A stretch of DNA of 35,844 nt, taken from the NCBI GenBank assembly GCA_017459925.1, contig JAFUCC010000037.1, positions 1-35,844 of the forward strand, read 5' to 3'. The notes below the pieces were generated by a model. It was given only the letters and a program-made list of their open reading frames with translations. It did not search any database and was not told where the DNA came from. Below, piece after piece: positions 8,695 to 16,694 of this stretch; within the stretch, counting starts at the first letter, position 1, and each line of letters begins with the position of its first letter. A program made the position numbers and the translations under genes. This DNA comes from Eggerthellaceae bacterium. GTDB taxonomy: Bacteria > Actinomycetota > Coriobacteriia > Coriobacteriales > Eggerthellaceae.

Positions 8695-9366
8695 TTACTC
8701 CCAGCGACCGCCCGATTCGACCCTCTCCCAATGCCCCTCGGCATCGTGGTGGATTGTCTCGTAGCCGACAACGGTCTCACGCACTTCCGAATGGTGCCCG
8801 CTTCCCTCGCCGGCGAGCATGTGCTGCTTGCCATGGGCCGCGGTGTTGCCGGTGACGTCGGCTCCGCAGATGTTGCAGATCGACACCTCCGTGTAGCCGT
8901 GGATCGGCACGGACTCGTCCCATGCCGGTGAATCCTCGACCCAGACCTCCTCGTAATCGGCCACCCAGACTGGCTGTTTCTGCGTTTCGCCGCCAGAAGC
9001 CTCAGGAGCCTGCGTGGGAGGCGTTTCCGCTGTTGGCGAGCTGGGTTGCGAATCGCCGCCGGAAACGCCTGAGACGGCGTCCTGCGAGGTCGTTTTTCCA
9101 GATGACGTGTTGGTTTGCCCCGATTGAGGCCCGGATCCTGCGACGGGATCGGATTCCGCGGCGCTTTCGCCCTTTAAAGCGTCTGAAGATGCTTCTGCCG
9201 AACTCGAAGACTGCGTTTCTACACTGCTCTTCGACGCCTGGGCTCGGTCGCCGGGAAGGCCCGATCCTGCAGAACAGTTGGCAAGGGCGATGCAGGCGAA
9301 AGCCAACACGACGATCGCCGCGATGCCGAGCGCTATCCGCCATCTTCTGTTTCTGTTGTTTTCCAT
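8695..9366 (-). CDS. Secreted/membrane-anchored protein with Trp-rich repeats and Cys2His2 cluster
   Basis: This is a 223-residue protein. After a basic start it has a hydrophobic span (about residues 11-29) ending LANC. That is either a membrane anchor or a weak lipobox, because Asn at -1 is unusual. A Ser/Thr/Glu/Gly-rich linker (about 35-130) follows. The C-terminal part has repeats such as VWVADY/VWVEDS and YETIHHDAEGHWE around C164-x2-C167...H178...H182, which looks like a zinc site. Similar Trp-rich modules with a zinc-like cluster occur in surface proteins of gut Gram-positives. The start is the ATG with AGGAAGGGG before it. It lies 73 bases downstream of the next minus-strand gene. 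Confidence 0.7.
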   Translation of the reverse strand: MENNRNRRWRIALGIAAIVVLAFACIALANCSAGSGLPGDRAQASKSSVETQSSSSAEASSDALKGESAAESDPVAGSGPQSGQTNTSSGKTTSQDAVSGVSGGDSQPSSPTAETPPTQAPEASGGETQKQPVWVADYEEVWVEDSPAWDESVPIHGYTEVSICNICGADVTGNTAAHGKQHMLAGEGSGHHSEVRETVVGYETIHHDAEGHWERVESGGRWE

Positions 9367-9439
9367 CGTCCGCCCCTTCCTCACATGAACCTCGCGACGG
9401 CTCTGAAGAGCCACCTGAAAAATCCGAGCACGAACCTCA

Positions 9440-10009
9440 TCACAAATCTCCTTCCCTCGAATCCCTGATCTTCCTGATGTCTGCGGCCTCCGTCCATGCC
9501 ATGGCGTTGTAGGCTCCGAGCGGGTAGCCGATTTCGGCGCAGAGGGCATCGGGGTCATCGGCGATCTCGGGATGCTTCCTCTTCATGTAATCGTGCAGGA
9601 ACACCGCGCGTCGGCTGATGGAGGACGTCTTCTCGTCCGAGTAGTAGAGGGACTCGCGCAGCATGAACAGGGCGCCGAACACGAGCTCACCCGACTCGCG
9701 CCATATGACGAGGGCGTCGTCTAGGTAGACCGCCATGAGGTGCCTCATGTCCTCCGGGTCAGCCAGCAGGAACCGCCAGCCGTTCGTTCTGCGGGCCGTC
9801 GCAATCGCTTCGCCCGGGTTGTCGGCCCGGACCGACGAGGAGGCGTCGTACCAGAGCATCTCCAGCCAGAGCCTCTCGCCGTCGATCTGGTCCATGCGCA
9901 GCTCGTAGTTCGTCAGCAGGTTCCTGTCCCCGAGGGCCTTCTTCTCGGTGAGCTCGTTCGTGTCGAACATTTCGATCCGCGAGCTGTCGTAGAGCAGCTT
10001 CAGCTTCAT
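9440..10009 (-). CDS. Unknown protein downstream of the relaxase (189 aa)
   Basis: This is a soluble, charged protein with no recognised domain. It starts two bases after the relaxase stop, and its ribosome site (AAGGAGG) lies inside the end of the relaxase gene, so the two are translationally close and surely co-transcribed. Visible elements are a beta-rich opening (KLKLLYDSSRIEMFD), a middle segment with WRFLLADPEDMRHLM, and a C-terminal LCAEIGYPLGAYNAMAW. The position suggests an accessory role in mobilization, or a cargo gene expressed with it. Confidence 0.72.
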   Translation of the reverse strand: MKLKLLYDSSRIEMFDTNELTEKKALGDRNLLTNYELRMDQIDGERLWLEMLWYDASSSVRADNPGEAIATARRTNGWRFLLADPEDMRHLMAVYLDDALVIWRESGELVFGALFMLRESLYYSDEKTSSISRRAVFLHDYMKRKHPEIADDPDALCAEIGYPLGAYNAMAWTEAADIRKIRDSREGDL

Positions 10010-10011
10010 GT

Positions 10012-11262
10012 CTATCTCTCCTCCTTAAGCGTTTTCTGGGGTTCGGTTCTCTCCCGCCCGGCTTCGCCGGCACCGCTTCCAACCGCCTTGCCCGACCATG
10101 ATGCGAGCGTCCTGGACGAGCCGTGCGAGTAGATGCGTCTCTGGGAGCCTTGCTGCGGCAGGATGCCCTTGCGAGAGCAGAAGGATCGCGCGGCATGCAC
10201 CTGCTCGGCGTCGTCGGAGCCTGTGCGCTCGAGCTCTCCGATGACATGGTCGTAGTCCTCCATAGAGTCGATCTGGTAACGCTCGTTCGTCTCCAGCGCG
10301 AGCGCGAGCTCCTCGAGCTCCGCGATGTCCTCCAGCTCGATCGCGTTTCGGGCTATCTCCTCAATCCTGGCCTTTCCTTCGGGGGAGACGCGGTCCGTCA
10401 TCAGGAACCTCGCCTGTATCGAGGACTTGCCGAACGCGAGCCCCATGCGCTCTCCCGTGATGCGCCACGTCGGATGGTCTGCAATCGAGAAGATCCAGTC
10501 CCGCCTTGAGCATCGCTCCGAGTTGTCCGAAACCTCGATTCCGAGCTCGGCGAGAATGGACATGAACTCGCGCTCGTCCGATGCGAGCGAGCGGGCGGTC
10601 GAGACCCGGTTCCTGATGTCAGAAACCCAGGAGTACTCGCCCTTCCCGGCGATCTCCTTCTCGGCCTTCCTGACGTAGACCTGCTGTTTGGTTGCCGGAC
10701 GGTCCCTCGGCGCCTTCGAGGCGTCCGCGCGCCGCTGGAAGGCGCTCCTCTCATCGGTGATGCCGAGGCCGGTGAGGCCTCTTTCCACGGCCATAGCCTG
10801 CAATCTTCGGTTCAACGCAGACGGGTTCGGGTCTTGCAGCCTGTAGCCCGTTGCGATGTTTATATTGTTGACCACGACGTGCGCGTGGGGTATGCCCGCC
10901 TCGTTGTCGTCGTGGTAGACGATCGCCACCTGGTAATCGCCGAAGTTCTCGGCCGCCCAGTCGACGGCGAGCTCTCGGAGCTGCTCGAGCGTAATGCGGT
11001 CCTTCGGGTCAGGTGAGACGATGTAGTGCTTGAAGGTCCTCGCGCGCTTGCCCTCCCAAGGCTCATCTCCACCGCATGCGTGCCGGTACTCGTCCATGTC
11101 TTTCGACCAGTTGTACCCGACCGGGGGCCCCTCGCTTCGTGACAGGCGGCTGTCGTAGGTCAAGTTGAGATAGTCGGCAGCGAGAGCCCTGCCCTCTTTG
11201 GTCAGGTAATAGCGGATGTCCACGGTCGTCGTGTGCCCGGAAATCGGCTTTATGTAAGGCAT
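10012..11262 (-). CDS. Relaxase / mobilization nuclease (MobA/VirD2 family)
   Basis: This 416-residue protein nicks DNA at the transfer origin and pilots the strand. Residues 1-140 carry the relaxase fold. The motif HDDNEAGIPHAHVVVNN holds the histidine triad (H117, H126, H128) that binds the metal, and FKHYIVSPDP precedes it as in this family. Tyr18 and Tyr19 near the N-terminus are candidates for the strand-cleaving residue. The C-terminal half is helical and charged. There is no primase or helicase domain, so this is a compact mobilization-type enzyme. mobC lies 8 bases upstream on the same strand. Without a visible type IV secretion operon here, transfer would need machinery encoded elsewhere. 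Confidence 0.9.
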   Translation of the reverse strand: MPYIKPISGHTTTVDIRYYLTKEGRALAADYLNLTYDSRLSRSEGPPVGYNWSKDMDEYRHACGGDEPWEGKRARTFKHYIVSPDPKDRITLEQLRELAVDWAAENFGDYQVAIVYHDDNEAGIPHAHVVVNNINIATGYRLQDPNPSALNRRLQAMAVERGLTGLGITDERSAFQRRADASKAPRDRPATKQQVYVRKAEKEIAGKGEYSWVSDIRNRVSTARSLASDEREFMSILAELGIEVSDNSERCSRRDWIFSIADHPTWRITGERMGLAFGKSSIQARFLMTDRVSPEGKARIEEIARNAIELEDIAELEELALALETNERYQIDSMEDYDHVIGELERTGSDDAEQVHAARSFCSRKGILPQQGSQRRIYSHGSSRTLASWSGKAVGSGAGEAGRERTEPQKTLKEER

Positions 11263-11270
11263 CGTGCCGC

Positions 11271-11672
11271 CTACAGGAAGATCGTGGGCTTGTCCGAGAT
11301 ATCGGCGAGGCCGTACCGGATGTCGTCGACGCCCTTCTGGAGGCTATCGAGCTTGAAGCGGACGCCGTCGACCTGGCGCATGGCCCAATCCTCGCCCTCC
11401 TCTTCGAGGCGCAGCAGGTAGACGATCGAGTTGAGGGCATGGTTGGCCTGGTTGAAGTGGTAGCCCCAGCGTTTCAGCTCCCCGGCGAGGTTCCTGGTCG
11501 TCTTGGTGTCGAGCACGATGCAGCGAGGCGGATCGTCCGCTTCCCCGATCTTGTCGAGCTGTATCAGCGCATGGAAGAGGTCGCTTTGCGACAAATCGAG
11601 CCTCTCGGACCATGCGCGGAAGCGCTCTCGCTCGTCCTCGCTTACGCGGAAGAACATCCCGACGTTTCTCAT
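11271..11672 (-). CDS. mobC: MobC-like relaxosome protein
   Basis: This is a 133-residue DNA-binding accessory protein. The start ATG follows AAAGGAG; the frame extends further upstream without a ribosome site. The N-terminal part (FFRVSEDERERFRAWSERLDLSQSDLF) fits a ribbon-helix-helix type module. The later segment with FNQANHALNSIVYLLR matches the conserved Asn-rich helix of MobC proteins, which help melt or bind the transfer origin. It directly precedes the relaxase in the same orientation, the usual mobC-mobA order. Confidence 0.85.
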   Translation of the reverse strand: MRNVGMFFRVSEDERERFRAWSERLDLSQSDLFHALIQLDKIGEADDPPRCIVLDTKTTRNLAGELKRWGYHFNQANHALNSIVYLLRLEEEGEDWAMRQVDGVRFKLDSLQKGVDDIRYGLADISDKPTIFL

Positions 11673-11865
11673 ATGATTCTCCTTTGCATCTTGCGACGGC
11701 GGGTTGTGGAAGGGCCGTCTTGTCTGCCTTGCTAGGGGCGCGGGGCATCCCCCGCATCGGTGGCGGCGTCCCCTCGGGGACGTTCGCCGGCGCATCCCGC
11801 TGCCCCGCTCCGAGCCTTCACCGGAACGGTCGGGAAGCGCGAGGATGGCATCGTCGGCGCCGGCT

Positions 11866-11910
11866 GCGGGCAAGTGCTATGGGTGTGGTTGATATACACC
11901 ATAGGCTACT
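11866..11910. other. Candidate transfer origin (oriT) region before mobC
   Basis: The 280-base gap between mobC and parB contains a stem-loop at 11877-11904, with arms CTATGGGTGT and ACACCATAG and one bulged base. Just before it is GCAAGTGC, which resembles the AAGTGC core of nick sites known for mobilization plasmids of the RSF1010/pIP501 group. Location next to mobC and a relaxase fits an origin of transfer. The match is short, and the site could instead be a promoter operator. Confidence 0.28.
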
Positions 11911-11919
11911 TGCTACAGT

Positions 11920-11944
11920 GGCCGTCAGGCTTCGCCTGCCGGCC
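11920..11944 (-). terminator. Hairpin after parB
   Basis: GGCCGTCAGGC and GCCTGCCGGCC pair around TTC with one mismatch, nine bases past the parB stop. There is no clear T-run on the parB strand, so termination may be weak or Rho-assisted. It may insulate parAB from mobC. Confidence 0.5.
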
Positions 11945-11952
11945 ATAGTGGG

Positions 11953-12825
11953 CTACCACGATGCCTCCTCGAGGCGCTTGACGGATGCCTTCACGTCGGC
12001 GATGAGGCTTCTGGCGGCTTCCGTCATGCCGCCCTCGGAGGCGGCCGCCTCCGCCTTCGACAGCTGCGACGCGGCCTTGCGCAGGGCGCCTTCGAGGGCA
12101 TCTGCGCGGGGAGCCTTCGGCTTCTCGCCTGCTTCGAAGAGGCGCCTCTGCTCGTCTGGATCCATCTTCGATAGGCGCTCGATGTCGGCGTCCGCGAGGT
12201 TGCCGGCGACCGCCTCGTCGCGCCATTCCGGGACCAGCTTCTCCTCGACGAGGCGGGCCGTCCGTTCCTGCCTCTGCACGGTCTTGCCGCTCACCTTCCT
12301 GCCCGTGTGCGCGGAGATGATGGCGGCCTTGACGTCCTCGGTGCGCACGCCCTTGAGCGACGGGTTCGCCCTGCGCATCTTCGCCACCTCGGCCCCGAGG
12401 GCCCGCGACGCCTCGGCGCGCTCGAGCACGTTGAGCTCCCGCGTGAAGTAGTTGGCGGTGTGCAGCAGCACGAGCGCGTCCTCGTCGGTCATCCCGTCTA
12501 CCACCCTGCAGGGGAGCTTCCCGAACGCGGGGTCGGCCTCGGCGAGCAATGCGTAGGCCGCCTTGCGGCGGTGTCCCGAGATCATCTGGTAGCCGCCGTG
12601 CGAGAGGCGCCTCACGAGCGGCAGGTCGGTTATCCCGTCGCGACGGATCGACTCGGCGAGGTCGCGGATGCCGTCCTCGTCCATGCTGTAAGCGACGTTG
12701 GCGGGATGGTCTGCGATCTCCGAGACGGGGATCTCGGATACGCGGAAGCGCTCGCGCGTGCGGGCGTCGGCGTCGATGAGGCCGGATATGGTGAAGCCCT
12801 TCGCGATGTCGGAGACGCTAGCCAT
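11953..12825 (-). CDS. parB: ParB-family partition protein
   Basis: This 290-residue protein would load on a centromere-like site and work with ParA to segregate the element. The N-terminal ParB/Srx domain is clear: VSEIADHPANVAY, then DLAESIRRDGI, LVRR and the arginine box ISGHRRKAAY (about residues 80-89). A helical DNA-binding region follows, and a coiled C-terminus rich in Ala/Lys/Glu. The gene starts inside the last codons of parA (8-base overlap), so the two are translationally coupled. A related ICE-maintenance or nucleoid-occlusion role is possible. Confidence 0.9.
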   Translation of the reverse strand: MASVSDIAKGFTISGLIDADARTRERFRVSEIPVSEIADHPANVAYSMDEDGIRDLAESIRRDGITDLPLVRRLSHGGYQMISGHRRKAAYALLAEADPAFGKLPCRVVDGMTDEDALVLLHTANYFTRELNVLERAEASRALGAEVAKMRRANPSLKGVRTEDVKAAIISAHTGRKVSGKTVQRQERTARLVEEKLVPEWRDEAVAGNLADADIERLSKMDPDEQRRLFEAGEKPKAPRADALEGALRKAASQLSKAEAAASEGGMTEAARSLIADVKASVKRLEEASW

Positions 12826-13573
12826 GGAGCACCTCCTCCGCGAGCGCGAGGTAGTCCTTGGCCGGGCGGCTGCCCGGGTTGAACTCCACGACCGGCGCCC
12901 ACTGCCAGCTGCCCTCGCCGACCTTGGCCGACTGGTGGATGACGGTCTGGAACTGCATGCCCGGGAAGTTGGCGTCGAGGACCTCCGCCCCTATGCGCTC
13001 GGACTTGGTCATGCGCCCCGGCACGCAGGTTCGCAGGATCTTCCACTCGGGGACGGGGATCCTGAGCGCGTCAGAAATCGACCGTATCGCGTTCACGGTG
13101 AACGCGGTGCCGCGCATGACCGTCGCGTCGAGCTTCACGGGGATGACGACCATTCCGTCGGCTGCCGCGGCGACGTAGGCGTTGAACGCGAGGCGCTTGA
13201 GCGTCGGCGAGCAGTCGATCACCGCGACGTCGAAGTCGCCCGACGCGTCGTCGAGCGCGAATCGCAGCCGCTGCTCGCGAAGCATCAGCTCGTTCTGGTC
13301 GATGAGGTCGATGGTCGACGGCACGCACCAGAGGTTGGCGGTGCCGGTCTCGTGCGTGGCGGATAGCACCGGCGCGTCGCGGTAGAGGAGGTCGACCGAG
13401 GAGCCTTGCGCCGCGTCCTCGTAGAGGCCGAAGAAGTCGGTGGCGGACGCCTGCGGGTCCAAATCGACCAGCAGCACGCGCATGCCCCTTGCGGCGAAGA
13501 CGGATGAGAGGTTGACGGCGGTGGTCGTTTTGCCCACGCCGCCCTTGTAGTTGGATATGGCGATGGTGCGCAT
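12818..13573 (-). CDS. parA: ParA-family ATPase
   Basis: This is a 251-residue partition ATPase. It has the deviant Walker A motif KGGVGKTT (residues 10-17), the switch LVDLDPQASAT (Walker A' region) and VAVIDCSPT (Walker B). Length and architecture are those of a type Ib-like ParA without an N-terminal DNA-binding domain. The start has AAAGGAGCAGGT upstream. Together with ParB it points to an element that replicates or is actively maintained, such as an ICE with a circular phase or an integrated plasmid. Confidence 0.94.
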   Translation of the reverse strand: MRTIAISNYKGGVGKTTTAVNLSSVFAARGMRVLLVDLDPQASATDFFGLYEDAAQGSSVDLLYRDAPVLSATHETGTANLWCVPSTIDLIDQNELMLREQRLRFALDDASGDFDVAVIDCSPTLKRLAFNAYVAAAADGMVVIPVKLDATVMRGTAFTVNAIRSISDALRIPVPEWKILRTCVPGRMTKSERIGAEVLDANFPGMQFQTVIHQSAKVGEGSWQWAPVVEFNPGSRPAKDYLALAEEVLHG

Positions 13574-13639
13574 ACCTGCTCCTTTGCATCGTGGGCCTGG
13601 GATGTGGAAGAGGGGCCCGGTATTCGGTTGTCGGCGGGC

Positions 13640-13689
13640 GTATATCCCGCGCCGCCTGCAAGTATATCACCTGCGGGATCGGCTGTTCG
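13640..13689 (-). promoter_or_regulatory. Candidate parAB promoter with repeated GTATATC heptamers
   Basis: In an otherwise G+C-rich gap, GTATATC occurs at 13640-13646 and 13662-13668, exactly 22 bases (two helical turns) apart. On the minus strand the second copy provides a TATACT -10 box about 90 bases before parA, although the -35 is poor. The reverse complement GATATAC recurs near the mobC hairpin (11891-11897). These may be binding sites for ParB or another element regulator. The rest of the 286-base gap shows no gene. Confidence 0.4.
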
Positions 13690-13801
13690 CCCGGACGGCG
13701 TGGGAGGACCGCCCGGGCGCCGGTGCCGCCGGCTCGCCATGCCCGCGCCTGCATCGGGACGCAGGCGTGTGACGACTGGGAGATGCCATCCGGGTCCGGG
13801 C

Positions 13802-13828
13802 GGGCCCGAGCCTCGTCGGCCCGGGCCC
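13802..13828 (-). terminator. G+C hairpin after the YraN-like gene
   Basis: GGGCCCG and CGGGCCC pair around a 13-base loop, about 30 bases past the minus-strand stop at 13860. There is no T-run, so it is a weak or Rho-dependent terminator candidate. Confidence 0.4.
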
Positions 13829-13859
13829 TTCGGCCCTCGCTCGGAGGGGCTAGGAGGTC

Positions 13860-14225
13860 TTACGCGGCCTCCGAGAAAGCGTTGATGTGGTGCTTGAGCA
13901 TCGCGCGGCTCTCGCCGATGACCATCATCGAGATGATGTCGAAGCGGACCTCGAAGTTCGGCTCGTCGTCTGACTGCGCCAGGTACTTCGCGGCCAGGAT
14001 CTCCATCGCTCCGCGGTCGGTCTCGGACTCGGGCACGAAGCCCTCGAAGCCGGTCTTGACCGTGACGTCGATGAACACGAGCACGTCGCCGTCGTATGCG
14101 ATGAGCGGCACCGACTCCACGGAGCCTTCCGGGCTCCAGTTCTGCTCCAGGACCTCGTAGCCCTTGAGCTCGAGGTAGCGGGCGGATGCGCTGACGGCGC
14201 GATCGATAAGGTTGTTGTCTTTCAT
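13860..14225 (-). CDS. YraN/UPF0102-like protein lacking the usual nuclease residues
   Basis: This 121-residue protein matches the length and layout of the UPF0102 (YraN) nuclease-fold family: an opening helix with ASARYLELKGYEVLEQNW, then two strands and a further helix. In typical members the strands carry G-E-I-D-L-I and V-F-V-E-V-K. Here they read VESVPLIAYDGD and VLVFIDVTVK, so the catalytic Asp is absent and Glu is replaced by Asp with shifted spacing. It is probably a non-cutting or altered paralogue. The start has TAGGAGG upstream. It lies before parA on the same strand, separated by a gap with its own promoter signals. The family call is from pattern only. Confidence 0.6.
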   Translation of the reverse strand: MKDNNLIDRAVSASARYLELKGYEVLEQNWSPEGSVESVPLIAYDGDVLVFIDVTVKTGFEGFVPESETDRGAMEILAAKYLAQSDDEPNFEVRFDIISMMVIGESRAMLKHHINAFSEAA

Positions 14226-14683
14226 GGTGACCTCCTAGAATCTCGGCCGGCCCCTCTGGCCTGCCTTGTGGCTGCGACGGCGCGCGGGTCCCGCCCGGGC
14301 GCAAGGGGGAAATGCGAAGCCGGCCTTGGAATCGGCATCTCCCGGCGGTGTTTTTCCAAGCGCAGCGGTTTGTTTTCGGGGGCACTGGGACGATTTGTCC
14401 CACCGAAAAGAAATGGGAAAACATCGCGGCCCTTGCGCGCGAGAGCGGGTTCCGTGCGACAGTGCGCTGCTCAAGGAAGGCAAGGGACTGGCGGGCCTCA
14501 GGGGTCCCGGGGACAAAACTGCTCAGACCGCTCATGTGCTGTATGTTCGAGATTGCGAAAAAAGGGTGGCGTGATTCTATCAAGAAACGATGAAAGCTAC
14601 GATGGCTGAAGCCCCCTCGTCTCCAATCATCTTCGCACTGAATGTCAAGCACGTCTGGAAGCGTTTAGACAGAAAACGTCTTC

Positions 14684-14860
14684 ATGGAAGCGATAGTGAT
14701 TTTTGCGCTGCGGACAACGACGAAGCAGTTAGCGCGGTGGCGCCGATGGCCGGTGGCGCAAGCGGATAAATTGAAAGCGGTTCAGGCAATGCGGAGATAC
14801 GGGCCATGGATGGTCGCCTTCCAGCTTGATGCCGGATTTCGCACGCTAACGACCGAATGA
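14684..14860 (+). CDS. Possible small basic protein or gene remnant (58 aa)
   Basis: An ATG frame encodes a basic, Trp-containing peptide with QLARWRRWPVAQADKLKAV and later YGPWMVAFQLDAGF, a composition less random than its neighbours. There is no good ribosome site. It could be the decayed end of a longer gene. Function unknown. Confidence 0.2.
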   Translation: MEAIVIFALRTTTKQLARWRRWPVAQADKLKAVQAMRRYGPWMVAFQLDAGFRTLTTE

Positions 14861-14882
14861 GGTTCGGAGGTTACCGGGGCGG

Positions 14883-14888
14883 TATAAT
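14883..14888 (+). promoter_or_regulatory. -10 element of the mod promoter
   Basis: A perfect TATAAT lies 39 bases before the mod start in a G+C-rich setting. The -35 is poor (TTCGGA near 14863). The -35 region falls on a small inverted repeat (CCGAA/TTCGG), which may bind a regulator. Confidence 0.55.
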
Positions 14889-14927
14889 TGCCAAGTTGCG
14901 ACTTAAACGAAACAGGAGAAGCGCTCA

Positions 14928-16685
14928 ATGCCTACGCTGCAATGGATTGGGAAAGACAAGGTCATCAACCATCATCAGGATGTGCCCCTTCGCGTCCTCG
15001 ACAGGACTTACAGTTTCGACAATAGCGGTGAACATGTGGGCGACAACGGCAGCGAAAACAAGATTATACACGGGGACAACCTCGAAGCGCTGAAGGCTCT
15101 TCTCCCAGAATATGAGGGCCGCGTATCCTGCGTGTACATCGATCCACCGTACAATACAGGCAACGAAGGTTGGGTGTACAACGACAACGTTAACGACCCG
15201 AAGATTCGCAAATGGATCGGTGAGGTGGTCGGTGCCGAAGGCGAAGATCTTTCTCGGCACGACAAGTGGCTTTGCATGATGTATCCACGACTGCGTTTGC
15301 TTCAGAAGCTGCTTGCGGATGATGGTGTGATTTTCATAAGTATCGACGATAACGAATGCGCAAATCTGAAACTTGTCTCCGACGAGATATTTGGGATGCG
15401 ATGCTTTGTTGCTGATATATGTTGGCAACGTACATACTCGATGCGTAACGACGCAAAAGGCGTTCCAGCGGAGGTCGAACATATTTTGGTCTATTCAAAA
15501 AAGACCGATTGGCAGCCCGAGAAACTAGAGCGCACCGAGTCCATGGACTCGAAATATAAGAATCCGGACAACGATCCACGTGGAGCCTGGAGGAATATTG
15601 TTGCAAGCGCCCCTAATGCCGTAACACATCAGGGAATGGTGTATGCAATTCAAAACCCTATAACAGGCGAGTACGCCTATCCACCGCAAGGAAGATGTTG
15701 GAGCTTAGGCCAGGACCAAATGCTTGAGGCAATGCGACAGTGGTGCAATTACAGGTTGGAGGATTTGCACGACTACGATTCTCGCGCAAAGATTTGCAAC
15801 GTATCGATTCAAGACGTCAGGAAAGGCGTCCTTGGTATAGTTCTGGACGAAGACCTAGCCACGGCAAGAGAAAAAGCCGAATCGATATTGGAACAAGGAC
15901 CGATGCCGGAATTCTTCTTCTCCCGGAACGGTAAAGGCGCACTTAGCCGTAAAGCGTATTTAATGCAGATGGGCGGACGCCCTGTTACCAACTTCTGGCC
16001 TTTTGAGGAGACTGGTCACACAGATGAAGCATCCCGATTGCTTAAAAGCATGTTCGGGGGGACAGCCGTATTCGACACGCCTAAGCCACCGAGGCTTATT
16101 GAAAGGATTCTGCATATCTTAGGAAACAAGGATGCGCTAATTCTAGACTCATTTGCTGGTTCAGGCACTACGGCACATGCGGTGCTCAACGCCAACAAAG
16201 TTGATGGCGGTAGCCGCTCGTTCATATTGGTCGAGATGATGGACTACGCCGAAAGCATAACCGCTGAGCGCGTTAAGCGAGTGATCGACGGTTACGGCGA
16301 GGGCAAGAAAGCCGTTGAAGGCACCGGAGGGTCCTTCTCCTTCTACGAGCTCGGCGAGCCGATGTTCACGGAAGATGGTAACTTGAACGAGGCGGTGGGC
16401 ACCGAGCGCATACGGGCTTATGTGTGGTATTCGGAAACGGGGCGCGCCTACCAGCCACCCGAGAAAGCTAACCCCTACCATCTCGGCAATTCGAACGGAA
16501 CCGGATACTACTTCTATTACGAACCCGAAGCCCTCACGACACTTGATTATTCGTTCCTCGCGACCATCACGGACAAGCAGCACGGTTACGTGATATACGC
16601 CGACATGTGCGCCATATCAGACGACGAGCTGGCGGAGTTTGGCATTGCTTACAAGAAGATCCCGCGAGACATAGCACGGCTGTAG
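14928..16685 (+). CDS. mod: Type III restriction-modification methyltransferase (Mod)
   Basis: This is a 585-residue DNA adenine methyltransferase that also supplies sequence recognition for the complex with Res. Motif IV DPPYNTG (residues 72-78) precedes motif I FAGSGTT (about 408-414), the order of beta-class enzymes. The long middle section (about 170-370) would hold the target-recognition domain. The start follows CAGGAGAAG. The first two thirds are more A+T-rich than the neighbours, fitting horizontal acquisition and the known variability of this domain. res begins 9 bases after the stop, so the two form an operon. No simple repeat tract suggesting phase variation is visible in or before the gene. 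Confidence 0.94.
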   Translation: MPTLQWIGKDKVINHHQDVPLRVLDRTYSFDNSGEHVGDNGSENKIIHGDNLEALKALLPEYEGRVSCVYIDPPYNTGNEGWVYNDNVNDPKIRKWIGEVVGAEGEDLSRHDKWLCMMYPRLRLLQKLLADDGVIFISIDDNECANLKLVSDEIFGMRCFVADICWQRTYSMRNDAKGVPAEVEHILVYSKKTDWQPEKLERTESMDSKYKNPDNDPRGAWRNIVASAPNAVTHQGMVYAIQNPITGEYAYPPQGRCWSLGQDQMLEAMRQWCNYRLEDLHDYDSRAKICNVSIQDVRKGVLGIVLDEDLATAREKAESILEQGPMPEFFFSRNGKGALSRKAYLMQMGGRPVTNFWPFEETGHTDEASRLLKSMFGGTAVFDTPKPPRLIERILHILGNKDALILDSFAGSGTTAHAVLNANKVDGGSRSFILVEMMDYAESITAERVKRVIDGYGEGKKAVEGTGGSFSFYELGEPMFTEDGNLNEAVGTERIRAYVWYSETGRAYQPPEKANPYHLGNSNGTGYYFYYEPEALTTLDYSFLATITDKQHGYVIYADMCAISDDELAEFGIAYKKIPRDIARL

Positions 16686-16694
16686 GTGACGCAA

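Larger units (their letters stand above)
14226..14927. other. 700-base gene-poor region before the Type III RM genes
   Basis: No convincing gene is seen. It holds an inverted repeat near 14373-14410: TTTTCGG with TGGGAC, a GATTT loop, then GTCCCA with CCGAAAA, and unequal spacers between the arms. It also holds a possible 58-codon frame (14684-14860), and the mod promoter at its right end. Composition shifts from G+C-rich on the left to more A+T-rich on the right, which suggests an old junction between the maintenance module and the RM cargo. Weak open frames on both strands of the left half may be remnants. Confidence 0.45.

Noticed and set aside
14268..14609. Overlapping plus-strand frames in the gap before mod
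   Set aside because: Several frames of about 90-110 codons overlap here, and none has a ribosome site or recognised motif. They are kept only as possible remnants.
13285..14652. Minus-strand frame of about 455 codons spanning the gap, the YraN-like gene and part of parA
   Set aside because: It runs through two better-supported genes in another phase and has Pro/Arg/Ser-rich shadow composition.
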